From Zygnema cylindricum (taxonomy: Eukaryota > Streptophyta > Zygnematophyceae > Zygnematales > Zygnemataceae), in NCBI GenBank assembly GCA_037447655.1, contig JBBHKE010000773.1:98851-161224 (forward strand): 62,374 bases of DNA. The letters run 5' to 3'. The notes under the pieces were generated by a model that searched no databases, had not been told where the DNA came from, and saw nothing but the letters and a program-made list of their open reading frames with translations. Positions 11,984-23,234 of this stretch are shown here, in pieces. Position numbers and translations under genes: made by a program. Each line of letters starts with the position of its first letter. Positions within the stretch are counted from its first letter, which is position 1.

Positions 11984-12623
11984 AGTCTATTTTCTTTTCA
12001 ACTCCCATAAACAAATAAACAGATACCCCCTCCCCCTTTTCTTTTTCTTTTTCCTTTTTTTTTTCCTTTCATAAAACTTAAACAAATACTCTCGTATTTA
12101 ACACAGTGCTTTAGATTAACTGAAATATTAATTGCATCACACATTTTATTTAACATCCCACTTTCCATGAATCCGAGCGAAGAGTTTATCCACCTCATCA
12201 CTTTTCCATCCACACACAACCCGATTTCCCTTTGCAATCCAAATAGCCAGCCCCATCTCCAATCTGCAACATACACCCAGATGCTAACCCTTTTACACCC
12301 AGATGCTAACCCTTTTACAGGCACACTTTCATAATACCATCACTTCGTTTAGTGATGCAAACCCATTACCCCCAAAAAATGGACTTTCACTCTCTCCCAT
12401 GGATTTCTTTCCACTCACTTTCTAAATTTATTCCAAATAAATATTTCTCCTCCCCTATATCTTTCATTAAATATTCCTCTTCTCCCCAATCCTTAGAATC
12501 AGTTGAAGTCTCCCTTTCCGACCAGTTTTCTGTTTCCAAAATATTTATGAAACTTTCCTCAATATTTTGAACTCCCTCAAGTATCTCCTCTCTCTTTACT
12601 TCCCTTATACCTCCAAAAGCACA
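11984..12623 (-). other. Internal region of copia-1 without recognisable pol
   Basis: The minus-strand frame 11998-12324 (about 108 codons) matches no copia pol motif that I can see. A 20-22 base tandem duplication (CACCCAGATGCTAACCCTTT) lies at about 12268-12320. This region stands where pol should be, so it is probably a deletion scar or captured sequence. Confidence 0.4.
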
Positions 12624-13816
12624 CTATTGCTTACGTGGAATTTCTGTGTGCTTTTCTCTCTTCCCCATACTACCGATGGCGAGAAGCTCCAACTTATCTT
12701 CATCATCTTTCTCCTCTTCCCCTTCTTCCTCCTCATCCACATTCCAACTTCTAAGTTTTTCCAAACAAGGGCATTCCTCTATATAATGACCCCGTTCCCT
12801 ACAAAAGAAGCAAACCCTATTTTTCAAAGCTCTCGTTTCTTTTCCTCTCCCTCTCTTTCTACCAAAGTTCCGATAAGGTTTACCTTTGTCTTTCTTCCTC
12901 TCATCACGCTTCCACTCGTCACCGCCGTTCCTTTCATCACGCCTCCCCCAATCACCACCAGCTGAAAAATGCAAGCTGTAAATGCATTCACTATGTCACT
13001 TCCCCTACGAAGCTCCAAAGTGCTTTCCCTCACAAGAATTATCCCCATGGTAAAGCTCCAAGTCCATGAGGAGCCATCCATTGCCTGCATATGACAAATG
13101 ATGTTTTCGTACTCATCGGGGAGTTTCATGAGTAGTGTATTAATCTTCCTTTCCTCAGATTCTACATATCTCACACTAGCAAGCTCAATATATAGCGCAG
13201 CAATATCATTGCAAAACTCTATCATGCTACCGCCTTTATAAACATAGGCATCTATTTCTTGTTTTACTAATTGCTCCCTCTCAATAGTCTCACTCTTATA
13301 AATCTGACTTAGTGTTTCCCAAATTTTTGAAGACTTGGTTAGATTCAAAAGAGTGATAGCTATGGACTTAGACACATTTCTAAGTATGAGATGTTTTGCT
13401 ATAGTGTTTTTATACTCCCAAATTTTATTATCATTTTCTTCAGTTTTACTTATAACCCCTCTCAGTGGAGCTGTGGCGAAGAGTCTAACTCCCCTCACCA
13501 TAGGTGTCCCTTTATCCTTCTCCCCATTTCCCCCTTCCATAGCAATAATTTTCCTTTCACCTTCCGTTGCGTCTGAAATACGGTTGATTTTCAGGGAAGC
13601 CTCAGATGATTCTCCATAGTAAGCTCCTCCAAAGCGAGGTGGCGGACATCTCACTTGTCCCAAAACAATTCCCCCTAAGTGTTTCTCGAAAAGCAATCCC
13701 TCCATTGTAAACTCCCAATAAGTGAAGTCTGTTCCATGGAACATAGGCACCCTAGATGGTGGGCCCATAACCTGAAACTCTGTGTGCTCCATTGCCCACA
13801 AAAATCGCATATCCAA
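12624..13816 (-). pseudogene. gag: copia-1 gag relic (UBN2-type gag plus CCHC zinc knuckle)
   Basis: Gag coats the RNA of the element in virus-like particles. The first open frame (13816-12824) has the copia gag N-terminus (YWEFTMEGLL), a conserved middle (KIWETLSQIYKSETIEREQL) and the LPDEYENII motif typical of UBN2-family gag. A second frame (12974-12624) carries the zinc knuckle CFFCRERGHYIEEC (C-x2-C-x4-H-x4-C) and an acidic tail. One frameshift near 13000 separates them. Three in-frame methionines compete as start: two inside the LTR (13816, 13792 region) and one within the primer-binding site. There is no protease downstream, so the gene is either broken or a gag-only derivative. Confidence 0.8.
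13761..13772 (-). other. Primer-binding site matching the tRNA-iMet anticodon arm
   Basis: Immediately after the LTR end TTTCA the minus strand reads GGTTATGGGCCC. Its complement GGGCCCATAACC is the anticodon arm of eukaryotic initiator tRNA-Met (anticodon CAT inside). This is the arrangement known from Drosophila copia, which is primed by a half-tRNA cleaved in the anticodon loop, rather than by the tRNA 3' end. Confidence 0.75.
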
Positions 13817-14236
13817 AAGATTCTAATCTAGATAGTGCCGACTCCAAGTTGATATAAACCCAAATGAGTGACCCCTTGACAATTAGAAACCCATTATAGC
13901 TTCACACTTGTGAAATAAGACTTTCTGTGTGCTCAATTCCACCACAAAATGCAAAGTTAGATTATGAGTTTTGGACACATTCTCCCACTTTGACTTTCCC
14001 TTAGAAATTCAGCCACCCTGGCAGGCAAAAACTCTGACCGACTACACCTTTTTGTAGCTTGGACTCCCCTGAGTCCGCAGCAAAAAAAATCACTGAAAAT
14101 GGTCAAGTAAATTGTTAGTTATGAATGGTCAAAGATGACATTTTGTACAAAAGCTCTCTCGGAGAGAGGCTGCTACCTACTAAATTTTATAAGTCCTATT
14201 CCCTCTCTAAAACTCTATCTATTGACGTACGATACC
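13773..14236 (-). repeat. Truncated 5' LTR of copia-1
   Basis: Aligns with the inner 465 bases or so of the 3' LTR (10800-11260), then similarity stops abruptly after GACGTACGATACCAATCC. The promoter-proximal half is gone. Confidence 0.75.
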
Positions 14237-14764
14237 AATCCAAATTTGAAGTAATGAAAGCGCAAGTAATGAATGACATAGGAACATTTTGAAAAGTACA
14301 CCGTAAAATCTGCGCTAAATTCCAAAGTAACGTTTCAAAATTTCGGTTACATGGGCACACGCCCATAGTCGCGGGCTGTACTCCTTCACGTATCAAATCC
14401 GTTTCCGGTAGTGTACGGATATTGAGAACACGACAACGTGGCGTGATGTGACGGGATCGCACGCGCAAAAATGAAAAGTACGATACTGTACGTAACTCTA
14501 CCGGTATTGATAACACGACATTTTGGCGTGACGTCGAATTTGTCTGGCCGGTTATCATACGAAATACAACAAATAGGATTGTACCACGTGTCTCTTTTCG
14601 TTACATCAAAATTGGAACATGATAAACCCAATCAAAACTCAAATCACTCAACGGCTCACGATCTTTACAAAAATAATCGACCATCAATTATCGTTGTCAC
14701 CAGAAACGAATGCGACTAGAATGCTTTTCCCTTTTAGAATCTAAAAGAGCAAAGCAAAAATCGT
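14237..14764. other. Unique spacer between copia-1 and R2
   Basis: No domain in the short open frames on either strand. Contains a repeated GAACACGACAACGTGGCGTGA / TAACACGACATTTTGGCGTGA pair (about 14425 and 14510), a short direct duplication of about 110 bases spacing. Confidence 0.5.
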
Positions 14765-16579
14765 TTTTTTTGCGAAAACGTTTCCCTAATTGAAGTTTAT
14801 TTCCGGAAAATAAGGAGACCCTGGAAGATTATTTCCGGAAAGAGGGAAGAAATCCGGTACATTTTTTGAGTTTATGCTCTATTTTATTTATCTCGTTATT
14901 TGCTGAGTTTTTTATTTGTATACTTTTATCTATCTATTAGCTTTCTTACCTGTTATTTTATTTTTAAATATATATTTGTTTGTCTATTTGTTTATTTATT
15001 TTTCGTTTCTTGTTATACTTGGGCTATTTTTGGCATTTCCATCTTTTGTCATCGCTATTAAGAGGCTCATTTGATGGATTATTGATTTAATCGTAACACG
15101 ATAATAAACAAAAAAAGAAACAAGAAACCAAATAAAGTAACAAATGTAACATCGTAAAGTTGTTCCTCGCTTTTTTTTGAATTCCATATATAAAAAAAAA
15201 AAAAAGTTAAGTAATTTATATTGAATGAGAGGCCATGAAAGGCCAAAGATTAACATGACAAAATAAACAAAAGAGGCCAAAGCAAAAGAAAAAGCCAAAG
15301 ATAGACAAAGACAAGGTGAGGTAACGAAAAATAAAGAAAACAAAGGAGAGGTTTGTCGTGTGAGTGTTTTTTAATTAATTCTTTAGAAGAAGACACAAGA
15401 AGAGTCTTATAGTGTGTTCCCAAAGGACAGGGCAACCGAAAGAGCGCTTTAAGGTAGATCTATTTCTAGGCATAACAAGTGAAGGTGAGACTAGTTACGG
15501 TAGAAAGAATCAAACTAGAAAAGATTCTACGATAAGAATAATCAAATACTAAGAAAGGTATGTACAAACCACTTAAGAAGTACAAAACGCTAAACTTAAA
15601 TACTAGCACTTGAAGTGTAGCGTGTAGGACTTGAAGTAGGCGGAAAAAAAAAATAGACAATGCTTTGATGGAATTTCAACATCAACTAGTGAGTATGTAG
15701 AGTAAGTCAGTTTTGTGTGCATTACAAGATGCTTATTTTTCACCAAAAATTTGTAAATCCTATGCCTCAAGCAACAACTTTTTCATGTCTTTTAATTTTA
15801 TTTGAAGGTAAATATATTTATGAATGTTTGTATACAACGCATTTGCCATATTTCTTCCTAAAAGTAAAAGACATGGCCATGATAAACATGTTATTTCCAA
15901 GTATCATGAGTTTGTTGAAGTACAATTTCATTTGTGTATTTAGTGACATGTACTTCTCTTAGTTGTACTTTAGTGCGCATGTTATTTCTATGCGGAACTG
16001 TTGTTTCACGTCAGTGTAATGTTGATTCATGTAAATGTGTTTTCGTGTACGGATACCCTTATTACTATCCGGACACACTTTGTATCATTGTACTTATTTT
16101 GTCTCGTAGTTTAGTGGACATTATATTCGACGGTTACATACGTCGTACCTTTTCACGCTTACGTTGTACTTTCACAATATTCATTGTAGATTAGTGATTC
16201 TTTCATTATAGATTCCTTGTACGAAATATTCTTTTCGTTCCTAACTTTGCCGTCCACCGACTTTGTCATTGGCCGTCACCAGTAATACCTTTTTTTTCCT
16301 TTGCGGCTTCGATTCTTTTGTGGACGTCGTGTAGCTCGTCCACTCTAAATGTAGAGTTATACTTAGTACTTAACCTGTTCATTCTGTACATTCAAATCTA
16401 ACCGATTATAATGAGAAGACATTTTCTCCTGTGCTTCTCCTTTTTGTATTCCTCTTGTCTCTTTTATCTTTATCTTTTGCTTCCATATGTTACTTTGCCA
16501 TGATTATACTTCCATTCATCTTTGATATCTTTCTCCGATTTCTCTCTCTTTCGCCCATCATGCCCTTACCTTCTACAGA
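14765..16579. repeat. Segmental direct repeat, right copy (R2)
   Basis: Second copy of 8838-10677. Around 15290-15518 it carries sequence absent from R1. Near its right end an insert of about 18 bases (TCCGATTTCTCTCTC) distinguishes it. The open frames at 15717-15962 and 15934-16194 repeat those of R1 with a single residue change. Confidence 0.85.
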
Positions 16580-17086
16580 GTTCAAACCAAAAACAAACCA
16601 ACAAATACATTCAAGAAAAAAATAAAATTCGAAATATATTTCCGCTTGCAAATGTCAATAAATTATAGAAAACTTTTCAAAAATAGGAAATCCTCCGTAA
16701 AAGAAAAAAAAGCGAACGTCTATCATTCGCCACTAAAAAATAAAGCCAAAGATAAATATAAATTAAAATCATAACTTCCTAAGTAAAATCTACTAAAAGC
16801 TCAAAAGAAAAAAAATCAAAATCCCCACCATGAACTTCCTTCTAAAACAAGACCTCTATCATAAAATGTCAATCTTTAAGCAAAACCTTAGAATACCAAC
16901 CAGCTAATTTCTCTACATCCAAACATGTTGCAACTTTCCCTTTGATTTCAAAAGAACCTGAAGAAAAAAACCAGAATGCCGTCCATTCATCATCCTCTTT
17001 GTTCATATCTCCGTCCCCCCCCTTTTTTTTTCTCATCATTTTCAAAACACGAACCACTGCGTCTTTTTTTGTCATTTTCGAACGCT
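16580..17086. other. 3' flank of the small secreted-protein gene, A-rich
   Basis: A-rich on the plus strand (T-rich in gene sense). A minus-strand frame at 16869-17117 (lysine-rich, DDEWTAFWFF) overlaps the end of the neighbouring gene in another frame. It could be an alternative continuation of that gene, but no splice site pair supports it. Confidence 0.4.
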
Positions 17087-18027
17087 CTACAAATGTGGGC
17101 CAAAAGTGTAGTTGCACTGGAAGGGGTTTTTGACGCAGAAGATGATTTCGTTCATACGTTTAAAAGCAGATTGTCGCCAGTAGTGTAGATTTGGGGATGG
17201 ACAGGTGGGATTGTCGGTCATAATATCTGCAGGAGAAAACAGATAACAATGCCAAATGTAAGTACTCGCAATGTATTTCATAGTAGAAAAAGAGATAGAT
17301 AAGTGAGGAAAGTGGGAGAGATGTCAGAGGAGAAAGAAAAAGAGAGGAACAGCTCGCTAAACTCCGCAAAAGGGGAAAAAAAAACAGAAAAAGAGAGAAA
17401 AAAGAACCGATAAGGCAAAGGAGTCAGTAGAGAGAGAAAGAGAAAGCAATGCAAAAAGAAATGCAATGTGGATAACACAACCGTTGAAAGGAGTAAAAAA
17501 GAAAAAAGAAAAAAGAAAAAAAAAAAAAACTGTTCAAAATGGTCTTAACTTAGAGAAAAACAAACAAAGAACTCCTCAATCTAATAATTGTCAAAAATCA
17601 GTGACCATGTGTGACAGTTAGGCTACTTAGGGCTTTTGATATAAATATTCTAGTTCTCATCAAGGCAAGTTGACGTTTGAAGAGCATAGCGTCCGATGGT
17701 AAATGTACTTTACAAAAAAAAAAAAAAATTGCCATCATTTCTATCCTCCAAATTGAGACCACAACTTCGCATTTTTTTTTTCACTGGTCTAATGTTATGA
17801 AAAAGAAAAAAAAATCTAGAAATAAGTCATTAAATATCAGAAATAAAATAAAAATGCGTTTTTATGAGGATCTTTTTTAATTTCAACTCACTGTATTGGA
17901 GAAGATGACGCCCAGAGGAGGCTACAACCGAATTCCCAAGCTGACGCCTGGAGGCTTCCGCTGGATTAAATTGAAGAGCAGCAGCCAATACCAGAAGAAC
18001 AAGAACCACATTGATAAAACGACCCAT
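17087..18027 (-). CDS. Small secreted cysteine-containing protein, two exons
   Basis: Exon 1 is 18027-17892 and exon 2 is 17226-17087, joined by a GT-AG intron (donor GTGAGT, acceptor CTCCTGCAG) in matching phase to give 91 residues. The N-terminus is a clear signal peptide (MGRFINVVLVLLVLAAALQF, then PAEA), so the product should enter the secretory pathway. The mature part begins with a basic stretch (RRQLG...SGRHLLQ) and has three cysteines and a YTFGPHL C-terminus. Residues such as NLHYWRQSAFKRMNEI match no family I know. I chose the methionine at 18027 because the 58 codons upstream in frame are leucine/serine low-complexity UTR-like sequence. Expression is not demonstrated; the 665-base intron is longer than its neighbours. 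Confidence 0.5.
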
Positions 18028-18904
18028 AACTAAAAAAGAAGAAAAAGCGAAAGAGAGAGAGAAAGATAGGAAGGAGAGAAGGAGAGAAGGATACAAAGAG
18101 AAATAGATTAAGTGGGGAGAGAGGAAGAGAGGGAGAGAGGAAGAGCGAGTGGCAATAACAGAGGAGGAGAGAGAAAAGTAGACGATGAAACAAATTGACA
18201 AGAGAGGAGAGAGAGGAAGAGAGCTGAGAATGCTTTAAAGCTTTGGAGTTGCCTGATTTAAAAATTGGTGATCTGCGTCCCTTTATACAATGAAAAAAAA
18301 AAAAAAAATCAAAACGCCGGCGACTTTCCCGTGTCGCGAGGGCGGAGAATTCGATGCGTTTCTCAATCATGCGGCTGGTAAACTGTACGGACGAGATGGT
18401 CGAGCTGGTTCGTACCGAGCCTACCAGAAACGACAGGCGTCGGCAGCTAGAACTTGCCGTACGGGAATGATTTTACCGTTTTTCGAACGGATTTGCTATA
18501 AGCACACTTCAAATTGCAAAAGGGACACCCTGAAAAAAAGTCGTACGAAATGTACACTTTCAAAACACTTCCTGGGGTTTTGAGCGGTGTCCTCAAGAGA
18601 CGGACGGCCGCTATAGTAGCACCATCCTAAAAACTGCCGGCTTGTCAAAGTTACGTTGATTGAAAGTAGGCTGGATATTTAGCGGTCAGTTTGTGACCGT
18701 TTGTTACCCGTTTGTGCCTTGATGTCATTTGTACCACAGGTTAATTGTGCGCGAATTGTACGGTCTTATATAGCAAGCATTTTTAGGCTTTTTTCCCTGC
18801 TATAAGACTTTAGTTTTAATGGCAGGATCGAATGCACATCAATAGATAGATAATTAATTAATTAATTAATTAAATGCTCTAAATAAGAGTGTGTCATTTT
18901 TTCC
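18028..18904. other. 5' flank of the secreted-protein gene; no other gene seen
   Basis: GA-rich on the plus strand (CT-rich 5' leader in gene sense) up to 18235, then AT-rich with an (ATTA)6 microsatellite near 18850. The plus-strand frame 18290-18583 has no recognisable domain. Confidence 0.45.
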
Positions 18905-19473
18905 ACTACACTGCCAATCGCTATTAGCGTAGAAGTTTCTTTAGCGTACATGAATAATTACTGTGGTTTACGCTAATTAAGAATTTGAAAATTTTGAAAA
19001 AAAACATACATTCTAATTGTTTAATAATTCTAATTTGGGTCTTTGGAAAAATTAAATGTTGGTCGCAAACATGCTTACACTAATATAGGTATTTGTACAA
19101 AATCGGACAAATCGTACACAAATCGCACGTTCACACAGTAGAAACGTGGTTGTTGGACGAATATATGCGAACTTGATATTTGACAACCCGATTTGATCCC
19201 CTTTTTAGACCGCACATTCTCATGCGTCCGCAGCTACTAAACATAATGAATTGTACTTTCTCACTTAAAAAGGTACGTTTTTGTACGGTATGACTCTGAC
19301 CGTACACCACACTATTTAAAAGATGACGTACTTCCATTTTGTACGGTACTTGAAAAATAACCCTAAATGGCGTACAGAAAAAAAATAGAATAAACTACGC
19401 TATTGGAGAATAAAAAAAAAAAAGCGGGACGGAATTAGCGTACACTACGCTAATAGCGATTGGCGGTGTACAG
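18905..19473. mobile_element. MITE with 19-bp identical inverted core
   Basis: CCAATCGCTATTAGCGTAG at 18914-18932 is repeated exactly inverted at 19445-19463, with further imperfect pairing outside (ACTACACTG against CGGTGTA). About 570 bases, AT-rich interior, no transposase. Target duplication not resolved. Confidence 0.7.
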
Positions 19474-20342
19474 TACAGTAGTAACCCTAATTTCTAGGGG
19501 TAAAAGGGAAACATAGTTTACAACTATTGTCGTCCGTTGATCATTTTAGATTTGGCGGATACCCGAAGCTTACCCGCATCGAGTGCAACGCTGGTTTGCT
19601 TATTTCACCATGAAAGATACGGCTAGAACCTCGATATAAACGATTTTTGCCAACGATATGTACTAGGTTTGTACGGTTTCAATCATTTTTGCACCTGCTG
19701 ACGTAAATTCTTGCGCTAAATAATTTCGCTCATGCGACAAAGTGTATTCCATAAGGATATAGAGTAGCTTTTCCTTAGTAATGCATAGATATCGGTTACT
19801 GCCCCGAAAATTCGTGATATCGGTGTGTCCCCATGAAAACTAGGGTGTGTATGCAACACCTGCCAAAAATCAGTTGACTGAACAAAGCTGACAGTCGTTT
19901 AAGGTTCTGCGCGGCAAGTCAACAGTGAAAAACGAAAAAAATGTATACGTATCAAGGAAATCTACAGAAACGACAAAACTGTCTTTACCTTAAAAACGAC
20001 AAAGCAAAGAGCCGCTTTGTCCTAAAGCCATACCGTACAGTAAAGCCGAAGTTGCAGGAACATTCAGAGAACAAAAATGTGATTTCTATACTAAACAGAG
20101 TTTAGTGCGCACGACACTAAACATAAAGTATTGTAAACTCCTAAAATCAAAAAATGAAATTCCAGTAAGAACAACTGTCATGCATTATTCAAGTATTTTT
20201 GAATCCATTTCTATATGTAGCTTTACCGGTGATATTCCGTCGAGCCTGATTTATTATAAACTGCCCGTGCTGTCGGTCAGTTTAGGTAAAATTGAAACTT
20301 TCGTCGTTTCAGTGCAAACGACAATGATTGCAATGATTGAAG
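19474..20342. other. Intergenic, no gene recognised
   Basis: Scattered GTACGG words. The plus frame 20105-20479 runs into the hAT-like element and has no domain. Confidence 0.5.
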
Positions 20343-21207
20343 TAGTGTTGTGTATCGGTAAAAAAGTTATCGCGATAACACCGATACCGATAGTTATCGG
20401 TTATCGAACGGTCAACGGTCCCGATATATTTGTACTTTCTGTACTTTCTGTCCAGAGTGCTTTCTGTCCGGTAAACTGAATGGTAAATTTACGAGAAATG
20501 TACGGTTTTTTATGGGAAATGTACGGAATTTGCAAAAAAAATACGTTGTACTTTGTAGTACTTTTTGGGCTGTTAACTGAACATAAATTTTACGGGAACG
20601 TACGGAATTGTACCAATAAACTGGCTATCATGGAACGGTAAAAAGACGGCGGACACAAAGAACAACGGATGCAAAATAACATTATGCGCGCCGCCGGAAT
20701 CTAACGGACGACATTCAATGAGAAAATACGAGCGGACGGTCAGCGTGAGCGTCGACATCTCGGAATGGCTTTCTTGGCGGCTTTTGCCAAAAAAGCCGAC
20801 GGATTGACACGTGGCAGGTTTCCAGTGGATCCCAAAAAATAAAGGGACAAAGCCACGGCATCAGATGTGAAAGATACATCGCTCCGTACACATCTTATGC
20901 CGGCTACTGCACTTTCGGCTTGTACAAATGATGTGATTGGTAGGTACCTCAGGGGTTGTGAGTAGGGCGCGTCGGGGGAATAAGACGTACAGTTGAGTGT
21001 ACATGCCGTACAGTTATCTGTACGGCTCGTACAGTTATCGCCGATAGTTATCGTTATCGGCATTATCGTCGATAAGTAGCCGATATTATCGGCTACTTAT
21101 CGGCGATAAGACCGATAGCGATATATCGTACCAATATATCGATTATCGGGTCCCGGAAAAAAGGCCCATATCGGTTATCAGCAAATCCTTACCGATACAC
21201 AACACTA
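20343..21207. mobile_element. hAT-like non-autonomous element with perfect 8-bp TSD
   Basis: Ends TAGTGTTGTGTATCGGTAA as inverted repeats (19 bases identical) flanked by GATTGAAG at 20335-20342 and 21208-21215. An 8-bp duplication with TAG-type ends is the hallmark of hAT transposons. Subterminal regions on both sides are packed with TATCG/CGATA words, as expected for transposase-binding sites. No transposase frame; 865 bases. Confidence 0.85.
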
Positions 21208-21487
21208 GATTGAAGGAGCCAATGACATTTTTCTAAATTTTTAGGCAGTTAATGATTATCTGGTCAAAAAGTTTGGACCAATGAAAATATAATTTTAGTC
21301 TCTTAGTAGAAGCAACGGTATCTAACACACCTTGAAAGATTTTGAGTTTGGAAAAGTTTTTGCGTGACGTAAATGTACACGTGCGAGGGATAAAAAACAA
21401 AAAACCTACAAGTGAAATGATTTTTATACCAATCACAATCTGAAGTTCCCTCTTAGTATATTTTTGTGTCGTCCATCAAAAGTTTTA

Positions 21488-21767
21488 GGGTATGTTCCAT
21501 GTAACCGTAACTTAGTCTTGTTACTTTGCTTAGTGAAGATTCTCCGTACTAGTTTTCAGAGTGTCCCTATGTTACTTTAAAATGTGACGGTTGTAGAAGA
21601 AATTATTTTAGGTTATCATAATCAAACTATGTAAGCCGATTGGAAGTAGTCACGACAACCTCTTGTCATGATTGGGCAGTTAAAAAACTTAGCCGATGAA
21701 ACTCCGAATCCAGTTCCGTTACCGGGAAATGTGGAAAACTAAAAAACTGAATTCATGGAACATCACC
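21488..21767. mobile_element. MITE family A, short copy (TSD TTA)
   Basis: Left end GGGTATGTTCCATGTAACC, right end inverted GGTGATGTTCCATG, flanked by TTA at 21485-21487 and 21768-21770. At 280 bases it is an internal-deletion form of the family at 40740, 42532, 48700 and 50799. Confidence 0.75.
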
Positions 21768-22558
21768 TTATGATGTTCTATCGCCATTTCACAGTTTCGC
21801 AAGAAAAAAAGGGTTTAACAGGGTTCTACATTTTACAGACACCCTGAAATTGGTTTTTTAAAGCTGTTAAGATTTTTTCGGGCATGTTTAGGGTTATTTA
21901 TTTTGGTTTTTTTTTTTTTTTATGAAAAATATCCAATCAATCAAAAACGCCTCAAACTTATTTGTCGGCGCGGACGTGAGTACCGATTTTTTTTCACGTG
22001 CGGAAAGGCGCGGACGTGAGTACCGAAATTTCTGCACTTGCGGAAACGAAGTCGTGCTCGCACGAAAAAAATGTTTGGTGCGATCGCACGCTACTTCCAC
22101 GGCGGATTTGTAAATGAAATAGAATAGATGTTTATCCGTAAAAAGCTCGAATTTTTCTTTGCGTAAAAATTGGAAATTACAGTAACGGAAGCACTAGGAG
22201 ACGTGGACGTCGGCGGTCCGTCCAATTCACAATCTTGTTTACCAAAATAGATCGGACCGTCTATTCTTCTGTCTTTGTCTTCTATTTATTTTGGATATCG
22301 AGGATGGCGGTTTAAGAAAGTAATTCCACACTGTTTATAGCGACGAAGAAATTTTGGCCGAATGCGAATCGCCGCATCGTCACGCGGAAAACCGGCGTCG
22401 CATTGTGACGTGACAGAGGACGTTCCAGAATCGGAGCCGGAATTTGGAAAAACACTCTCCCTTTCATCTTTTCTCTCTCTCTTTCCTATATATATAGGAT
22501 TTTTTTAGGGTTTTTAGGTTTTTTTAGGTTTTTAATGTATATGTTTGTATATATGTAT
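21768..22558. other. Intergenic
   Basis: Contains a tandem duplication of about 45 bases with the word GCGCGGACGTGAGTACCGA (21967 and 22009). No gene seen. Confidence 0.5.
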
Positions 22559-23234
22559 CATAGTTCAAAAGTAGGCGTTTTTATGGTAGGCCTTTGGTTG
22601 GCGCCTTTATCGTAAGTTGTGTTATGGGCTTTTCATGTGATCTTCTTAGATCGCTACTTTGATCAGCGACCGTCCGATCATCCGAATCTGACGGTGTAAA
22701 TAAATTTTTTTGGTCCGAATGTTTTAATTGGTCCGAATAGGTCCGAATACAATATGGGTCTTAAGGTCATATTGTATGTTTTGCATCATAATTGTTCACG
22801 GCGTTTAGTGCGAACGATTTAATCGCGACGAATTAAACCTAACAAGCGCATTGAACCTTTTGAAAAAATCGTAAAAATCGTTAATGAATTTTCGTCCGTA
22901 TCATTCCGTACATATATAAAGAAATAAATTTCACATATACCGCAGTTCAGTTTACCGGACAGAAAGTACGACGAAGTGCAGCTTATCTTTCACCTAATTT
23001 CGTACATTTACCGTACAAAACCATACAGCATCGTAAAATACCGTACAATTTCCGCAAATTAGCCGTTCAGTTTTCCGAACAGAAAGTACATCGCGTTTTT
23101 TTCCGATTTATTCAAATGTCACGAATTATACGTTCTAATCGTAAAAAATGAAAAAATCGCTCGATTTGAACAACTATGTTTTGCATATAATAGGCATATT
23201 GTATGGGCCTACTTTCACCTACTTTTGAACTATG
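22559..23234. mobile_element. Inverted-repeat element (CATAGTTCAAAAGTAGG ends) hosting a nested hAT
   Basis: CATAGTTCAAAAGTAGG at the left is exactly inverted at 23218-23234. The interior includes the word AATACAATATGGGTCTTAAG. Interrupted by the 22787-23178 insertion. A partial copy without that insertion lies at 32040-32130. Confidence 0.75.
22787..23178. mobile_element. Nested hAT-like MITE with 8-bp TSD TTTTGCAT
   Basis: Ends CATAATTGTTCA / TGAACAACTATG (11 of 12 bases inverted) flanked by TTTTGCAT at 22779-22786 and 23179-23186. 392 bases, no transposase. The homologous site at 32075-32082 has a single TTTTGCAT, so it acts as the empty site. Confidence 0.85.

Larger units (their letters stand above)
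10800..14236 (-). mobile_element. Deleted Ty1/copia element (copia-1)
   Basis: Read on the minus strand: truncated 5' LTR (14236-13773), primer-binding site (13772-13761), gag relic (13816-12624), a non-pol internal region, polypurine tract (11983-11970) and complete 3' LTR (11969-10800). Protease, integrase, reverse transcriptase and RNase H are missing, so it is non-autonomous. The LTR begins TGTTGATA and ends TTTCA on the minus strand. Related solo LTRs lie at 40825-41826 and 44269-45566. The missing outer half of the 5' LTR removes the 5' target duplication, so insertion boundaries cannot be tested by TSD. Confidence 0.8.

Noticed and set aside
8838-16579. R1 and R2 as the LTRs of one large retrotransposon
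   Set aside because: No TG...CA ends, no primer-binding site after R1, no polypurine tract before R2, and no pol between them apart from the separate copia-1 element.
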